Shown here: positions 1 to 11,531 of the stretch, in pieces
Position numbering within the stretch: position 1 is the stretch's first letter
Layout: every line of letters begins with the position of its first letter
NCBI RefSeq assembly: GCF_016808335.1
Contig: NC_053144.1
Coordinates: 69,239,400 to 69,303,399 of the forward strand
Source of the DNA: Panicum virgatum
Taxonomy: Eukaryota; Streptophyta; Magnoliopsida; Poales; Poaceae
DNA length: 64,000 nt
Direction: 5' to 3'
The notes under the pieces: generated by a model
Told to the model about the DNA's origin: nothing
What the model saw: the letters and a program-made list of their open reading frames with translations, nothing else
Databases searched by the model: none
Made by a program: the position numbers and the translations under genes

Positions 1-411
1 CAGGTCAAAGCTAAAAATAGCCAACCTTAGAAAACTTCTTGAGTATGAGAATTCTCGCAGCTATATTCAAAACCAATGGTGAGTGGTCTCTCAGGAGATT
101 AACAATGCTCGTGCTGTCACCAAATGTATTTTTTTTCTATCCTTCAATGTTGATGAAATGGACAGCTGTGGGTTAGGTGTGATTATGTTGGTTGATGCCC
201 AACCAGGCAGCCACCAAAGGTGTTTATTCTATTAATAAAATGTTATTCAGGATAAGGAACCATTGATGTTTCCCTACGTTGCAACCCCACATGAATCAAA
301 GGTCTAGAACAAGGTTGACATATTTAGGTACCCAAAGTGTTCTGATCTTTGCTGAAAATCTTTAAGCATTACTGCATTAGTATTGTGGTTCAAGTAAAAA
401 AATCAACTTAC
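1..411 (-). other. Last visible intron of the CDPK gene (partial)
   Basis: This stretch follows a clean GTAAGT donor (411-406 on the minus strand) at the end of the exon coding for EF-hand 3. No reading frame for the expected end of EF-hand 4 is present, so the terminal coding exon and 3' UTR lie left of the window. I see no transposon or RNA gene here. Confidence 0.7.
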
Positions 412-3400
412 ATTGTTCTGGTCAACTTCTAAAATTATCTCTTCAAGGAAAGAGTCCTCCATGTTATGTTCTCCACAAGCTCGTTGAAGTTTGTCAACTG
501 TGATATAACCACTTCCATCTTTGTCAAAGTAAGTAAAAGCCGCCATCAAGTGCTCTTCACGCTCTATTTTGTTAAGAGGCACAGTTGCAGCGATAAATTC
601 TTCATAATTGATTGTCACATTATTGTCTTTATCAGCCTGCCATAAAACTTAGGAACTTTAGCCAAAGCACTTCAGTGTATTATCTAAAACAGATGCATGC
701 CATACAAGAAAGAGGTTTGCAACTATCCAATAAATGCATTTTTTAGGTATTTTCCATAAGTATTGAAAAAAGAGTTAAATACACCAGTGGTCCTCGAACT
801 TGTCCCCAGATGCCACTTAGGTCCACAAACTCGTAAAATCGAAATCTGGCACCCTAAACTTGTTAAGTTGTGCCACTTAGATCCATAACCCTTCAAAGGG
901 TATGAATATATGCAAAAAAGCCCTTGAGTTTCATCATCTTCTATATCTACATCCTCCGACCGGCCCGCCACGCCCGATGCCACGCGCTGCTCGCCTCCGG
1001 CAGCACGCCGTTCACCTCCGGCCGGCCCGCCTTGCCTGATGTCGTCCGTACCCCTGCTCCTCTGTGCTGCCACACGTGCCGCTCTAGCCGCGCGCCGCCC
1101 GCGCGCCGCTGGATCCACCCGCCGGGTTCCGGCGGGCGGCGAACCTCGAGCCGCCAAACCTCCATGGGCCGCGGCGTGGCCGCCGGGCCGCCATGGCCCC
1201 GCGCGCTGGAGGCCGCGCCGTGCGCAAGTCACGGTCGTCGCCGCGCGCAGGCCATGGTGAGGGGGCCGGGAAGGTCGCACGCGGCACTTGTCGCCCGTAT
1301 TCGCCGCCGGAGAAGAGGGAGACGCGGCGGACAGGGAGGGTCCCGCCCGGCCGCCACTCCTGCGTAGGCCGCTTGCGCCGGCCGCCGCACGCGCGGATCA
1401 GCATGCCGGTCACCACGCCGCCATGGCCACGCGCACTGGAGGCCGCGCCGCGCGCAGGCCACGGTCGCCGCTGTGTCGCTCGAGGTGGGGCAGTGGCGAT
1501 GAGGGGGCCGATGGAGCTCGAGGCGAGGGGTCCGGGAAGGTCGCGCGCGGCCCTTGTCGCCCGTATTCGCCGCCGGAGAGGAGGGAGGCGCGGCGGAGAG
1601 GGAGGGTCCTGCCCGGCCGCCGTTCCTGCGCAGGCCGCTCGCGCCGGCCGCCATACGCGCATATCAGCATGCCAGCCGCCGCTCCCGCCGCGTGCTCCTG
1701 CCACCCGCGCGGATCCGGCCGTGTGCGGGGCCGGCAGATGGCAACGAGCGGCGGAGCAGAGCCGGATCAGGCCACCGTCGTCGTTAGAGAGGAGGGAGCG
1801 AGGCCCCGCTGCCGCTCCGCGTAGGGTACCGAGCAAGGGAAGGAGGAGGAGTGCACGGTGGGGGAGAGGGAGCGTGGAGGGCCGGTGCGGCGAGGCGGGG
1901 AGGAGGGGTGCGCGCCAACCGCTCGCCGGCGGTGGGGCGGAGGGGGCGCGCCGGCGTGTGGCCGATAGGGGAGGGTGCGCGGTGAGAGGAGGAAAAACAG
2001 AAGGGCTTTTTTGCATATATTCATACCCCTTGAAGGGTTATGGACCTAAGTGGCACAACTTAACAAGTTTATGGTGCTAGATTTCGATTTTGCGAGTTCG
2101 TGAACCTAAGTGGCACCTGAGGACAAGTTCGAGGGCCGCTGGTGTATTTAACTCTTGAAAAAATGCATGCAGACAGGCTGACAGCAGATCACGTTTCAAA
2201 CAAGAAAATATCTCCTGTCACACATGAAAAATGTAACACAAATGCATGTTTTAACCACAAGACAGTTACTTACCACTTCCACTATATCACTAATTTCTCT
2301 ATCCTCCAATTCAGTACCATATCTTCTTAACCCGTCTCTAAGCTCACCAAGAGTAATCACACCTCGATTTTTAACATCCACTGCTTTGAACAATTGTCTT
2401 AACCCAGCAATCTCCTCCTCAGAAAGCCTTTCAGCAATCACCTGGAGGCACATAAAGTGTCAGAAAGCCGTAATGTTGAAATAACTGATAGTTGCAGAAC
2501 ATATAATCAAAGGCAAAACAAAAATTCAATTAAGCAAGTTAGTAGTGCATATCCTAATATATTGAACTGAATGCCAAATATTAATACTTAGTGAATTGTA
2601 TCGCATGTTGAGTGAAGAAAATCAGGCTGGTCAGCCTGAAACAGCAATAGCTCATATGGCAGCAACTAAGTGCATTTGTTACCAGCATTAAACATGTGTT
2701 AACTGTTGTACTAGTTGAAATATGTATGTAGCTCTTAACTGCAATATTTATGAGGTGAAGTCTAAATGAGATTAAGGCACTTATCCACCATAATATGCTA
2801 AGTAGATATGCAGCCAAAGATCAAAACATTTTCGGATCCAAAAGAGACAAATGATATGGCACAACACAAGACTTGTATGAAGTTCAATAGCATGCATGAT
2901 CATGATATATGAAAATAGTGAAGTAGATAAAATACTCACTCTCAGAGCCAATTTCTTTAACTTGTTCATTGCAGAGAATTGTTTGAGCCGAGAAAGAACA
3001 CTGGGATCAAGAGCTTGATCAGTAGCCACTCCATTTTCACAAATCCAAGGATGGCCTGGCATTCATATATAATAATCAGTTTTAAGAGTAAAGACATAAA
3101 GATTATGCAATTCCTAAAACAATTAGGGGAACATAACCTACTGTGGAAGCAGAGCCAACAGCTTGAAAACAAAATGGAAGAGCAACTGAATTGATCGAAG
3201 ACATAGGTAAGACTTAAGATATACTTACGTAGTACTTCATGGGCTTTCACACGCTCTGAAGGACAAGGGCAGAGCATCTTTCTTATAAGATTCTTTGCAC
3301 TTTCAGATACCTTAGACCATGGGTCTGAGTCAAAATCGATGTGCCCCTTAAGGACAGCATCAAATATACCTTGCTGTGTCTCTGGTAGAACAAATCACAT

Positions 3401-4765
3401 TCATTAGTTAGCAATTCCAGTTTAGAAATCCAGTCTACCTGAATATAACACCTGAGCATAGAGGTGTAACCTGCCCAAAAAGGTGGCACTCCACTAAGCA
3501 ATACATAGAGTATCACTCCAGCTGACCACACATCAGCTTCTGGTCCATAACGTTTGTGCAGTACCTCAGGAGCAACATAATATGGACTTCCAACCAACTC
3601 AGTGAAAACCTGACCTGCATTTTTGAATAGAGATAAGAATCCAGGTTTAATCCATAAAACATCAGAAGTCACAAATAGCTTACACATGGAACTGAAAACT
3701 GATCAAAATGAACTGGGTCACATAAACAACAATAAGTGTTGATGAACAGCATCACAACACTGTAGTTTATTTACTCTAACCCTATTCCTTTGAATTTGAA
3801 TATGTATAAAAATTATTGAAAAGTAATGAATCTTGTGTTAATGAGACATCCCGGTGTGCAGGTCATGCGTTACTGTTATACATTACTATGTTGCTCCTAG
3901 GGTCGGGCTAAAAGATGCTAGCAGATAGATAACTGGACATGACTACTATCTAGCTACAAGAATATATTGTACAGCAAAATAAACATGTAACATTATGACA
4001 TTAATCGGATGCTTTAAAAGTGTCAATAAAGTATGCCTTACGATGGATCAAATTTGATATCATACCTGGTTTGAAGAACACAGATAGACCAAAATCAATT
4101 GCTTTTATTGACAGATCATCTTCTTTATCCAAAAGGAGAAAGTTTTCTGGCTTTAGATCACGGTGCATCACCCCAAGTGAATGGCACCTAGCCACTATAC
4201 TAACAATGATTCTTATAAGCTCTGCAGCCTTCTGCTCGCTGTAATGCCCCTTCTCCTGAATTCGGTCAAAGAGCTCCCCACCAGCACATAGCTCCATCAC
4301 AATTTGAACCGCCTGCCCATCCTCATAAACATCCTTGATTGCAACAACATTCTTGTGGCCTGACAAATGGTGCATTATCTGGATCTCACGACGCACATCC
4401 TCAACGTCCTCCTTGGTGATGAGCTTGCGCTTTGGGATGGTCTTGCATGCATACTCACACCCAGTGCTGATCTCGGTGCAAAGGTATGTTGTGCCAAACT
4501 GCCCTTGACCAAGCTTCCGACCAATGATATAATGTTCCCTTAGGTCCGCTGTCTTCCTTTCAAGGACAGTGATAGATGTTGGATCCAATCCTCGCTTCAG
4601 AATACCAGCAGCAGTGGGCTTAAATGAGTTCACCTCAGGCCATGGCTTCTCAAACTTCTTCAAGTCAGAGTAGCGATCCTCCTCGAGGTATCCATCAGCG
4701 AACCTAGAAGCGGGACGATTGTAGTAGTCACTCCCAAGAGTCCCGTTTGGGCATTGATTCCCCAT
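412..4765 (-). CDS. Calcium-dependent protein kinase (CDPK/CPK), 3' end missing
   Basis: Ser/Thr kinase with a calmodulin-like C-terminus that couples Ca2+ signals to phosphorylation. Exons on the minus strand: 4765-4066, 3614-3471, 3381-3229, 3055-2940, 2441-2274, 636-412; all junctions are GT-AG and in phase, giving 502 codons. The start MGNQC offers Gly2 for N-myristoylation and Cys5 for palmitoylation, implying membrane attachment. Kinase domain is about residues 79-337: GQGQFG loop, Lys108, HRDLKPEN with Asp203, DFG with Asp224, then SPYYVAPE. An autoinhibitory junction follows (about 340-372), then EF-hands. EF1 (loop from Asp393) has Lys and Arg at ligand positions 3 and 5. EF2 (from Asp429) looks competent. 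EF3 (from Asp465) has Lys instead of Glu at position 12. EF4 is cut by the window edge. The family is certain. The isoform is not, and the EF changes suggest reduced Ca2+ dependence (inference). Confidence 0.95.
772..2154. mobile_element. Mutator-like (MULE) non-autonomous element in a CDPK intron
   Basis: Bounded by a perfect 9 bp direct repeat TTGAAAAAA at 763-771 and 2155-2163, the duplication length of Mutator-like transposases. The termini are long inverted repeats of roughly 150 bp (772 to about 925 and about 2002 to 2154), beginning GAGTTAAATACACCAG. The interior is very GC-rich while the arms and host intron are AT-rich. Long open frames run through it on both strands, but none shows a transposase or known domain, so I read it as non-autonomous. 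Its GC content is compatible with captured host sequence (Pack-MULE), but I could not name a donor gene. It lies between the exons for EF-hands 1 and 2 and should be spliced out. Confidence 0.85.
1190..1690. repeat. Imperfect tandem duplication inside the MULE interior
   Basis: Two diverged copies (about 1190-1425 and 1431-1690) share the same order of blocks. Each begins with a CCATGGCC-type block, then GGAGGCCGCGCCG, a GGGAAGGTCGC block, CGCCCGTATTCGCCGCCGG, and ends near an ATCAGCATGCC motif. The second copy has an extra ~35-40 bp in the middle. This explains the long spurious open frames on both strands. Confidence 0.75.
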
Positions 4766-5675
4766 TCCGAGAACACCTTATCCAAACAAATTCCGGAGTT
4801 CCCAGTCTCACACGATTGCGAATCTTGGATGCAAATGGAGATTAAATAGCCACGGCGCGCAAACCTAAGGAACTGGAAGAGCTCCTCCGGAAGAAAGCCC
4901 TTACTTGACTTCCTGAGGAGGGGGAAATCAGCAGCCTAACATTTCACAGCAAAGACCTGATCAGCAATCAATACTTGTCAGTTCAAGGCAAGACAATTAG
5001 CGAGCAAAATATAGCTTTGCCAAGGAGGAAATGGAAACCTCAAGGATGGCAGGAAATTCCTTCCAACGCCGCCGGCTCCTTCGGCGTCTCGAGGGAGGAA
5101 ATCTCCAGGCTGAGGGCTTCCACACCAGACTTGGCAACCAAACTATGGTAACCAATACACGAAATCTAACCAAAAACCCACGCAATAAATGAGATTGCCA
5201 GCCTACTCCTCAAGCTAATCTTTCAACCGCGTATACTGAAACCCCCAGAACTGGAAGAGCTCCTCCGGAAGGCAGCTGCCTTGAGAAGCTTCCTCCGCCT
5301 TCAGCAGGAAATCCCCAATTTGATAGTTCCTAATGCCGCAACTTGTGCACAAGATCCGAACTTGACAGGCCTAGAACACCAAATCCATCAGAAAATCGGC
5401 AAAAACAAAGCCGAAACCCACGAGAAACACCTAGACGGAGGCCCACAGGCCAAATATTGACCAAAAAAGACGAGATTTGTGCGGGAAGAAACAGAATCGA
5501 ACTCAGAATCGCACCCGCTAAACGAGGAGCCTCGCAGGGATCTTCCAACGGCCGGCGCGCCCGATCGAAGCAAAGCACACGCAGAATCGAGCCGACGGAC
5601 CGGACACAAAATCGCAGCTTCTTAAGGGGCTAAAATGCAAAAACCATGGGAGGAAAAAAATGAAGATTGGGAGAA
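4766..5675 (-). other. CDPK 5' leader region with a duplicated 23-mer
   Basis: Between the predicted TATA box (5702-5710) and the ATG at 4765 lie about 900 bp with no long open frame in the sense direction, so this is 5' UTR, possibly with a leader intron. A 23 bp sequence at 4871-4893 recurs exactly at 5249-5271, 378 bp away, with looser similarity (GAAATC and AGCAG blocks) around both copies. This suggests an old local duplication in the leader. Confidence 0.5.
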
Positions 5676-5701
5676 GAGAGGAGCGGAAGGGGGCGAGCCG
5701 G

Positions 5702-5710
5702 CTTTTATAG
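5702..5710 (-). promoter_or_regulatory. Probable TATA box of the CDPK gene
   Basis: On the minus strand CTATAAAAG sits in a GC-rich context about 940 bp upstream of the ATG and 30-40 bp before the start of the presumed leader. It matches the plant TATA consensus well. No transcript evidence is available, so the start site near 5675 is inferred. Confidence 0.55.
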
Positions 5711-8654
5711 CCGGGCGGCGAGGGGTTAGGTGCGATGCAGCTGCGTGGGTACGCTTTTGCGGCGGGGACCCCGGATTCCTGGAGTATTGCACACCGACAG
5801 AAACCAGCAGCGGTTTCGCTAGCGGTTTGGGAACTCGGAGACGGCTAACTGCAAGAGGCACCCGAGTCAGAAACGATGTGCTAATATTTGGCTGTATTAG
5901 TGTTCAGCGACAGATACAGTTAGTGTTGTAAAAGGTTATGGTTTCTTTATCCTGTGCAAATCGAAGTTCGAGTGTCTCACCTCCTCAATCACTTATTTTA
6001 GAAAGTCAAATTTGAGCTGATGGTGTATTTATATTTGTACACGCTTCAATACAGTATAGTTTCATCTACCTTACAAAATCTTCTATATAAGGTGTATCAA
6101 ATTGTTGAAAGATATTTGAGAAAGAAAATGGATCGGAATATTTCAATAGAATAATTTATCATTTCGTGCTCCTCTCACCCACATCCTAAAAAAATCACCA
6201 AAAAAATGTTCTCCCTTTTCTTAAGCGGGCAAGCGTGCTTTTCAGGTTGCTGTATTGGAATTACAGGTGTCGGCCGACAACAGCAATCAAAGTTTGCAGT
6301 GCCTTGAGGACCAAGTTGTGGTTGAGGCGTTACCCAGGGTGCAAAAGGGAAGAGTGTCTCCCCCGCTGAGCTTTCTCGTGCGAGGCTGTACACAGTAGCG
6401 TCACTAGCGTGACAGCGTCCGTGGCTCCGTGCGCCTCCCTTACAAATGAGACCAAAACGAAAAAAGGGTACGAGGCCAACCGGAATCCAACCCAATCGCA
6501 GACAGGGATGCTCCACCTGTTCCGGGACCCACATGCCAGCGGCACATCTGGTAGGCGCCAGACGGCCAGAGCTTCTCCGCGCGGTCGGTCGGTGCCGTTC
6601 TGATTCGCGTGTGTGTTTAATAATTAATTAATTTGAGGGGGAAGGAAATAGAAACTTGGAGTGTGTTCGGATAAAACGCATTAGCTGAGAGGAAGGGGGC
6701 GGATTTGACTCGAAGCCTTGTCAGCCACATGATTGAAAAAACTTGGCCGCGATTTGGCTTGAAGCAGGGACAAGTGGTGAGTCAGAGCCACATGGGTTTA
6801 CGAGCAGGGCACCGGCCTGCGGGAAGTCGTGTGGGGGCGGCCTTCGAGGCCCACATGGCAGAAGCGCAGTGTAGTCATGCAGCAGAAAAACGGCAGGCCA
6901 TGCCCTGGACCTGGAGGAGTCAAACTAGGATAATACGAGGTCAAACTAAGGTTCCAGTAATAATGCTACCGTATTATTTTTAAAAAAAATTGAAACGGAA
7001 ATTTTAAAATATATAAGATCTGCACCTCTTTGTAACAAAGAAAAAAAAAAGGAAGATCTGTAGTGCTTGCTGTCTGATTGAAGGCGCGAGGATGTTCAGC
7101 TCTACGGCGGCGTGAACGTGCAGTTGGAAGAACTTGCATCATGCAGCGTGTCGAATGAGTGCTAAATTGTTGGCATGGAGAGTTTCAGGGGGTTCGGGCC
7201 AGCTTTGAGCGCTCTGCATCCGTCAACATACGAGCCGTGCCATGCTGACAGTAAGAGTGTAACACAACTCGATCGCGGCGCTCTGTTACCAGCGACGAAG
7301 CCAGAAAAAAAAATTAGGTCGGGCTGAACAAAAGTCTACGGAGATTTAACTCTAGTATGATCCCTATATGTAATTAACTAATTATGCATAAAAAAGAAGG
7401 TGGGGCTTAGGTGGGGCAGGGATGGCATCGGTAGGCAGGACTTGAGCTCTGCTTGCCCGTCCGCTAGCTCCGTCATGAATGATGCAGGATTAGCGATTAG
7501 TTTCAGCTCAATCGTTCTGGCGCAGCTGATACAGGCAGGCCCGCTCCAACTATTGTTGGTCTGCTGCCACCGCTGGTGACCTTTTTTTTCCGTCCCCGAA
7601 GTTCCCAGCTCTCAAGTGGACACAAAGTAAGTAGAAGCTCATCAGCACTCGTATATAGGCCAACACATGTTGCAGGCAGGCCCGAATGCATCAGTTGGAC
7701 GAGAGACAAAAGCGATCAGGATGACTGGTGACCGCTCCAACGACTCTCCACTCTCCAACTGATTGGAATGGTCTCGTGCCGGCGCTGTTACGCGTTCAGC
7801 TTTGCTCTCAACTTTGAACTGCTATCCTGATCGCTGTTACGCCGTAGTATTTGTCAGGACTCAGGACAGGTGATGACGACTAGAATAATGGCGCGTGAAT
7901 TGCATTTTGATTTATGAGTAGGCCGTCGTCGCTTTCGCAGCGATCAGCTCAGCGGTTGCTGCGTTGCTTTGCGGGAGGAGCCATCGATCGCCGTCTCTTG
8001 AAAGGAAGCAGGCAGCAGCAGTGGAGAGGTCGCCCTCGAGGCACTGTGATTGGTGGACTGAACGTCTCTGTACATCTGGGACTTATCTGCACGCCACTTT
8101 TTTTTGGACTTTATTATTATTTGCCTACGGAGTAGTATATGTGAGTAACTGGATGCCATTATTTGCACGATGATACGCTAATCTGGATATCAGTCTAGGC
8201 AGGAGTTTCTTTTGGTTCATGGAAATATGCGGGTGCCATGACTTTTTGAAGCATGCAGTGGTGGATTATCGGTGGCGAAAGATGCGACGACGATTTTAGA
8301 CAAGAGAATATATAAGGTACAAACTGACATTTCATACAAATTTTAATCTGAGTCATTAGATCAACATCCGAGGAGAGGGACGCAGGGGGTGGAAGGGGGG
8401 ATTTGCAAAAGGTGTGGTTATTCAATCCAAAGACGAGCGGTTAATTGTAAAATTACACAATCCCCAGACGTCCCAATCCAACGACGACGATTTTAAACAA
8501 TGGGCTGAAACTTGAAAGAATTTTGCAGCACCCAAAGCAGTCCAGCTTGTTTATCTCTCGTAGCAGATGCTTCCCCACTATGTCTGGATCTTGTTTATCC
8601 ACGTCTTAAATTAGCATGGAGTGCGATTACTTGTCCGAAAGAAGTTCCCATCGA

Positions 8655-8657
<3 letters not shown>

Positions 8658-8701
<44 letters not shown>
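8658..8701. repeat. (CT)n microsatellite, 22 units
   Basis: Uninterrupted CT dinucleotide run of 44 bp. Such GA/CT tracts near plant promoters can bind BBR/BPC factors (family knowledge), but nothing here ties it to a particular gene. Confidence 0.95.
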
Positions 8702-8704
<3 letters not shown>

Positions 8705-9924
8705 GACAGATTCTGCTGGACCTCTCTACTACACGCTACACGGCGCTCCATCGTCCATTTGTGTCGTTACTGAACCTGAACAAAGTTGATGCCTAATCCA
8801 CAAGAATCTTGAATCTAATTCCGGACCTGCACAGCGCGCATCACGCTTATGGTGGTCGGCTGATGACACATTGGTAGAGAGAGCTTCTTTGTGCCGGCAG
8901 CAGCAGCAGCAGCGACCAAGCATGAGGGAAATCAAATGATGGCTCTATCCGAATGCGTCCCTCCGTCCGTGTGGGAGGAGGGGAAGTCTTTTGCCGGGCC
9001 TCGGCGACGCTATTGCACGGCGCGCGCGGCCTCCCGGGTCGCTTTCCGCGGGAGTCGGGTGCGGCCAGATCTGGACCCGGTGGCGGTGGGACCAAATCGG
9101 GCGCCTCGTCCCGTCGTCCGTGTTCCATTCCATACACTGTGCTGGCGATCCGGTGCGCCTGGTCTCTACCCGTAGGCTCCCCGAGATGGCCCATGTGGAT
9201 GTGGACGGGTCGGTGGTCCGGGTCCGCAGCCATTTGCATCGTCCGTCTGTGCGGATGGCCAATTGCAAGGTTGCGTTGCGCCCCAATTCCCAAAAGAGAA
9301 GCTGCAGCAAATTCAATTGCTCTCTGATCGAACGCACGGGGCGAAACTGTGCGCCGTCCCGCCGACGCGTCTTCGAGTGAAATTTCCTCGCGAAGGAAGC
9401 TGTTTCTGTTTTGCAGCAGGAGCAGAAAAAGAAAACCGCGGGCCAAGCCCCCCGGTGCCGCGCGGGCACCGTTGACGCCTGCTCCTTTGTGACCGGCTAC
9501 CAGTGCCTCCTCTGCTCTGATTTGACGAGCCATCTCCGGGCGTTGCCTTATCCATCCACGTAAGCGCTATGCTTATTTCATTCCTCGATTAAGTAGGCGC
9601 ACGTGGCGACACGCAGAAGCTGCCAGGCAAGCGGAGCCAATCGCCCTCTTGAGCACGAGCACGTTCACGACGCGCTCAGACACATCACGCCACGCCATGC
9701 GGCCAGGGCCATGGAGCGCGATACGGCGACGCGTACGTGATCCGACCACCCTGTTCGCGTTGTGGCGGCGCAAGAGATTTGATTGGGGATCATCAGATCG
9801 CATCGCCTTTTTGTTTGCGTCCGATCACTGATCAGCGCGCCCATTGGGCGGCGAAACGCAACGGTGGGCGTCTGTATTGACCCGATTTGTGTTCTCCTGT
9901 CGCGCTCAGCTCATCCACCGGCTC

Positions 9925-10135
9925 GTGATTAGACTGTAAGCCCAGTTTTAGAAGTTTTATGGACACAAATATTTAGATTAGGAACTAGATAATCGTGCCA
10001 GATGAGTTTTATGGTGATAAAACTATCCTCACATCTCATGAAACTCCATCCTTCTCTTTTTTACCACGTCAGTAAAATTAATGATATTTAATATAATAAA
10101 ACTCTTCATAAAATCCACACTGAGACTGAACTAAT
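9925..10135. mobile_element. MITE-like element (family also present at 18.47 kb)
   Basis: An AT-rich ~200 bp segment with imperfect inverted ends: GATTAGACTGTAAGCCCAG near 9929 against the complement of CACTGAGACTGAACTAATC near 10120-10137. Its right half on the minus strand matches the fragment at 18472-18545 in the same order: CAGTCTCA, a TTTCATG/TTTTATG block, TTAAATATCAT, ATTTT-CTGAC. Two copies of one sequence in unrelated non-coding positions indicate a mobile repeat. No clean target duplication was found, so the superfamily is open (hAT is my guess). Confidence 0.5.
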
Positions 10136-10957
10136 CGAATCAGATCGGTGCAGGCCCTCTACGGAATCTCGGCGCGCGTCACGCATGACATGCCTGCCAG
10201 TCGTGGCCGTGGTGCAAATCGCGATTTCCTTATCAGGCTGGGCCGAAACAATGCCCACTAGCACAGGTAAAACAAAGATTCGGCCCATGTACTCGTTATT
10301 TCAGCTCAGTTCTGCCCCACCGCTGCCGCAGTTGCTGACGGCCACACAAAAGTCGTACGGGTTTTTTCAGGGGTTGAGCCGTTGAGGGCGGCCAGCTTGT
10401 TGCATCCGTCACCGTTGGGACAACAGGAACACATAACTCGATCGCGACGCTGTTACTTACTGTGCAGCATGATACATGTACGGACGCAGAAAACGAGCAT
10501 ATATATATATATACTAGTTTAACCCCAATTATTTTGGCAGAGCTGACGAAGTAAAACTTATTAGTAATCAACCACAAGTTTCAGGCATGAGTGTGGCGTA
10601 AGTTCCGAAGCGCTCGATGTAGAACTTGGAACGAAGTCACCGCACCGACGACGACTGCTCGAGCTACTTGGAGAATGAACTCTTCCTGAAACAGTTACAT
10701 GGCACGGGCGAGCAAACAAGTTCTTGTTGCTTGTCTTTTTGCATATTCAAGTTTCTGAACTTGACGGTGTTCCGACGCCAATGTGGCGGCAAAGGGCCAC
10801 CAATGCTCCATGCCCGCCAGCGATGGTCATGGCCCATGCTTCATTAGTTCATCCAGTGGGTGTGGCTGCTGTGATGTGCTTTTGTTGAATTCTACTCTCT
10901 CCGTCCTAAATTGCTGGTTGTTTTAGTTTACTTAATAGATTCACAAACTTTGTTATA

Positions 10958-11143
10958 CACTGGCGGAGCCTAGCGGAGACCATACTAGGCTCCGACCCCC
11001 TTGGTTTAGCAAAAGTAATAGAGATTTAAAAGTATATTCATAGTCATAAGCTAACAACACTCTTTTTAATCTAACCCCTATGTAGTTGTTCCATTATCAA
11101 TGGATTTGGCCCCCTCTTGATTTCACGTTACGCTCCGCCACTG
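10958..11143. mobile_element. hAT-type MITE upstream of SF3B3
   Basis: A 186 bp element whose ends are inverted repeats: CACTGGCGGAGC on the left, and the complement of GCTCCGCCACTG on the right, beginning CA as hAT ends do. It is flanked by an 8 bp target duplication with one mismatch, TTGTTATA at 10950-10957 and TTGTTATG at 11144-11151. It carries no open frame. It ends about 390 bp before the SF3B3 ATG, so it may lie within the promoter. Confidence 0.8.
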
Positions 11144-11449
11144 TTGTTATGTGTTGTTGAACAGAGGGGGTATTTGAAATTTACGCAGACTTGGATAGCG
11201 GACTCCCCCTTCCGGTCTCTCCTCATCCTCCCGCCTGCTTGGAGGCGCCTTCTGAGAAATACGCCTTCATTGTGAGAGAAGCAGGGAGGCGTAGCGTAGC
11301 CACCACAAGGGCCGTGGCGAAACGCGACGCGGTGGCACCAAGCCGCACCAGTTGGGTCGGACACAGCCTCCGATCTGAGGGAAGCCTACCCCGGCTCCCC
11401 GGCTCTCCCAACGCAGCAGTCGAGCGCCGCCGCCGCCCGCCACGCTCTA

Positions 11450-11458
11450 AAACCCTAG
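11450..11458 (+). promoter_or_regulatory. Telo-box-like motif in the SF3B3 leader
   Basis: AAACCCTAG about 75 bp before the ATG matches the plant telo-box core (AAACCCTA), which is common in the leaders of housekeeping and translation-related genes. Function here is inferred from the motif alone. Confidence 0.45.
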
Positions 11459-11531
11459 ATCCCCTACCCCTTCTCCCCCGACCCACCGCCGTCTCCACCG
11501 GAGGAGAGGAGTAGGGGGCCTTGGCGCCGCC

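Larger units (their letters stand above)
5711..10949. other. Intergenic region between the divergent CDPK and SF3B3 genes
   Basis: No supportable gene. The genes on either side point away from each other, so both promoters are here. A GC-rich block at about 8,940-9,560 has overlapping open frames on both strands (up to about 228 codons on the minus strand) that resemble no family I know and look like base-composition artefacts. About 7,270-7,420 there is a short stretch resembling grass MITE debris (CGACGAAGCCAG motif), but I cannot define its ends. Confidence 0.6.

Noticed and set aside
723..2080. Long open frames (up to ~310 codons) on both strands in the CDPK intron
   Set aside because: They lie inside the GC-rich core of a Mutator-like element, overlap in several frames, are dominated by Arg/Pro/Ala/Gly and show no domain.
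7270..7420. Possible MITE with CGACGAAGCCAG start
   Set aside because: No inverted partner or target duplication visible; only a vague resemblance.
8847..9533. 228-codon minus-strand open frame in the CDPK-SF3B3 spacer
   Set aside because: Competing frames of similar length exist on both strands, and the product has no recognisable domain or family; a GC-content artefact is more likely.
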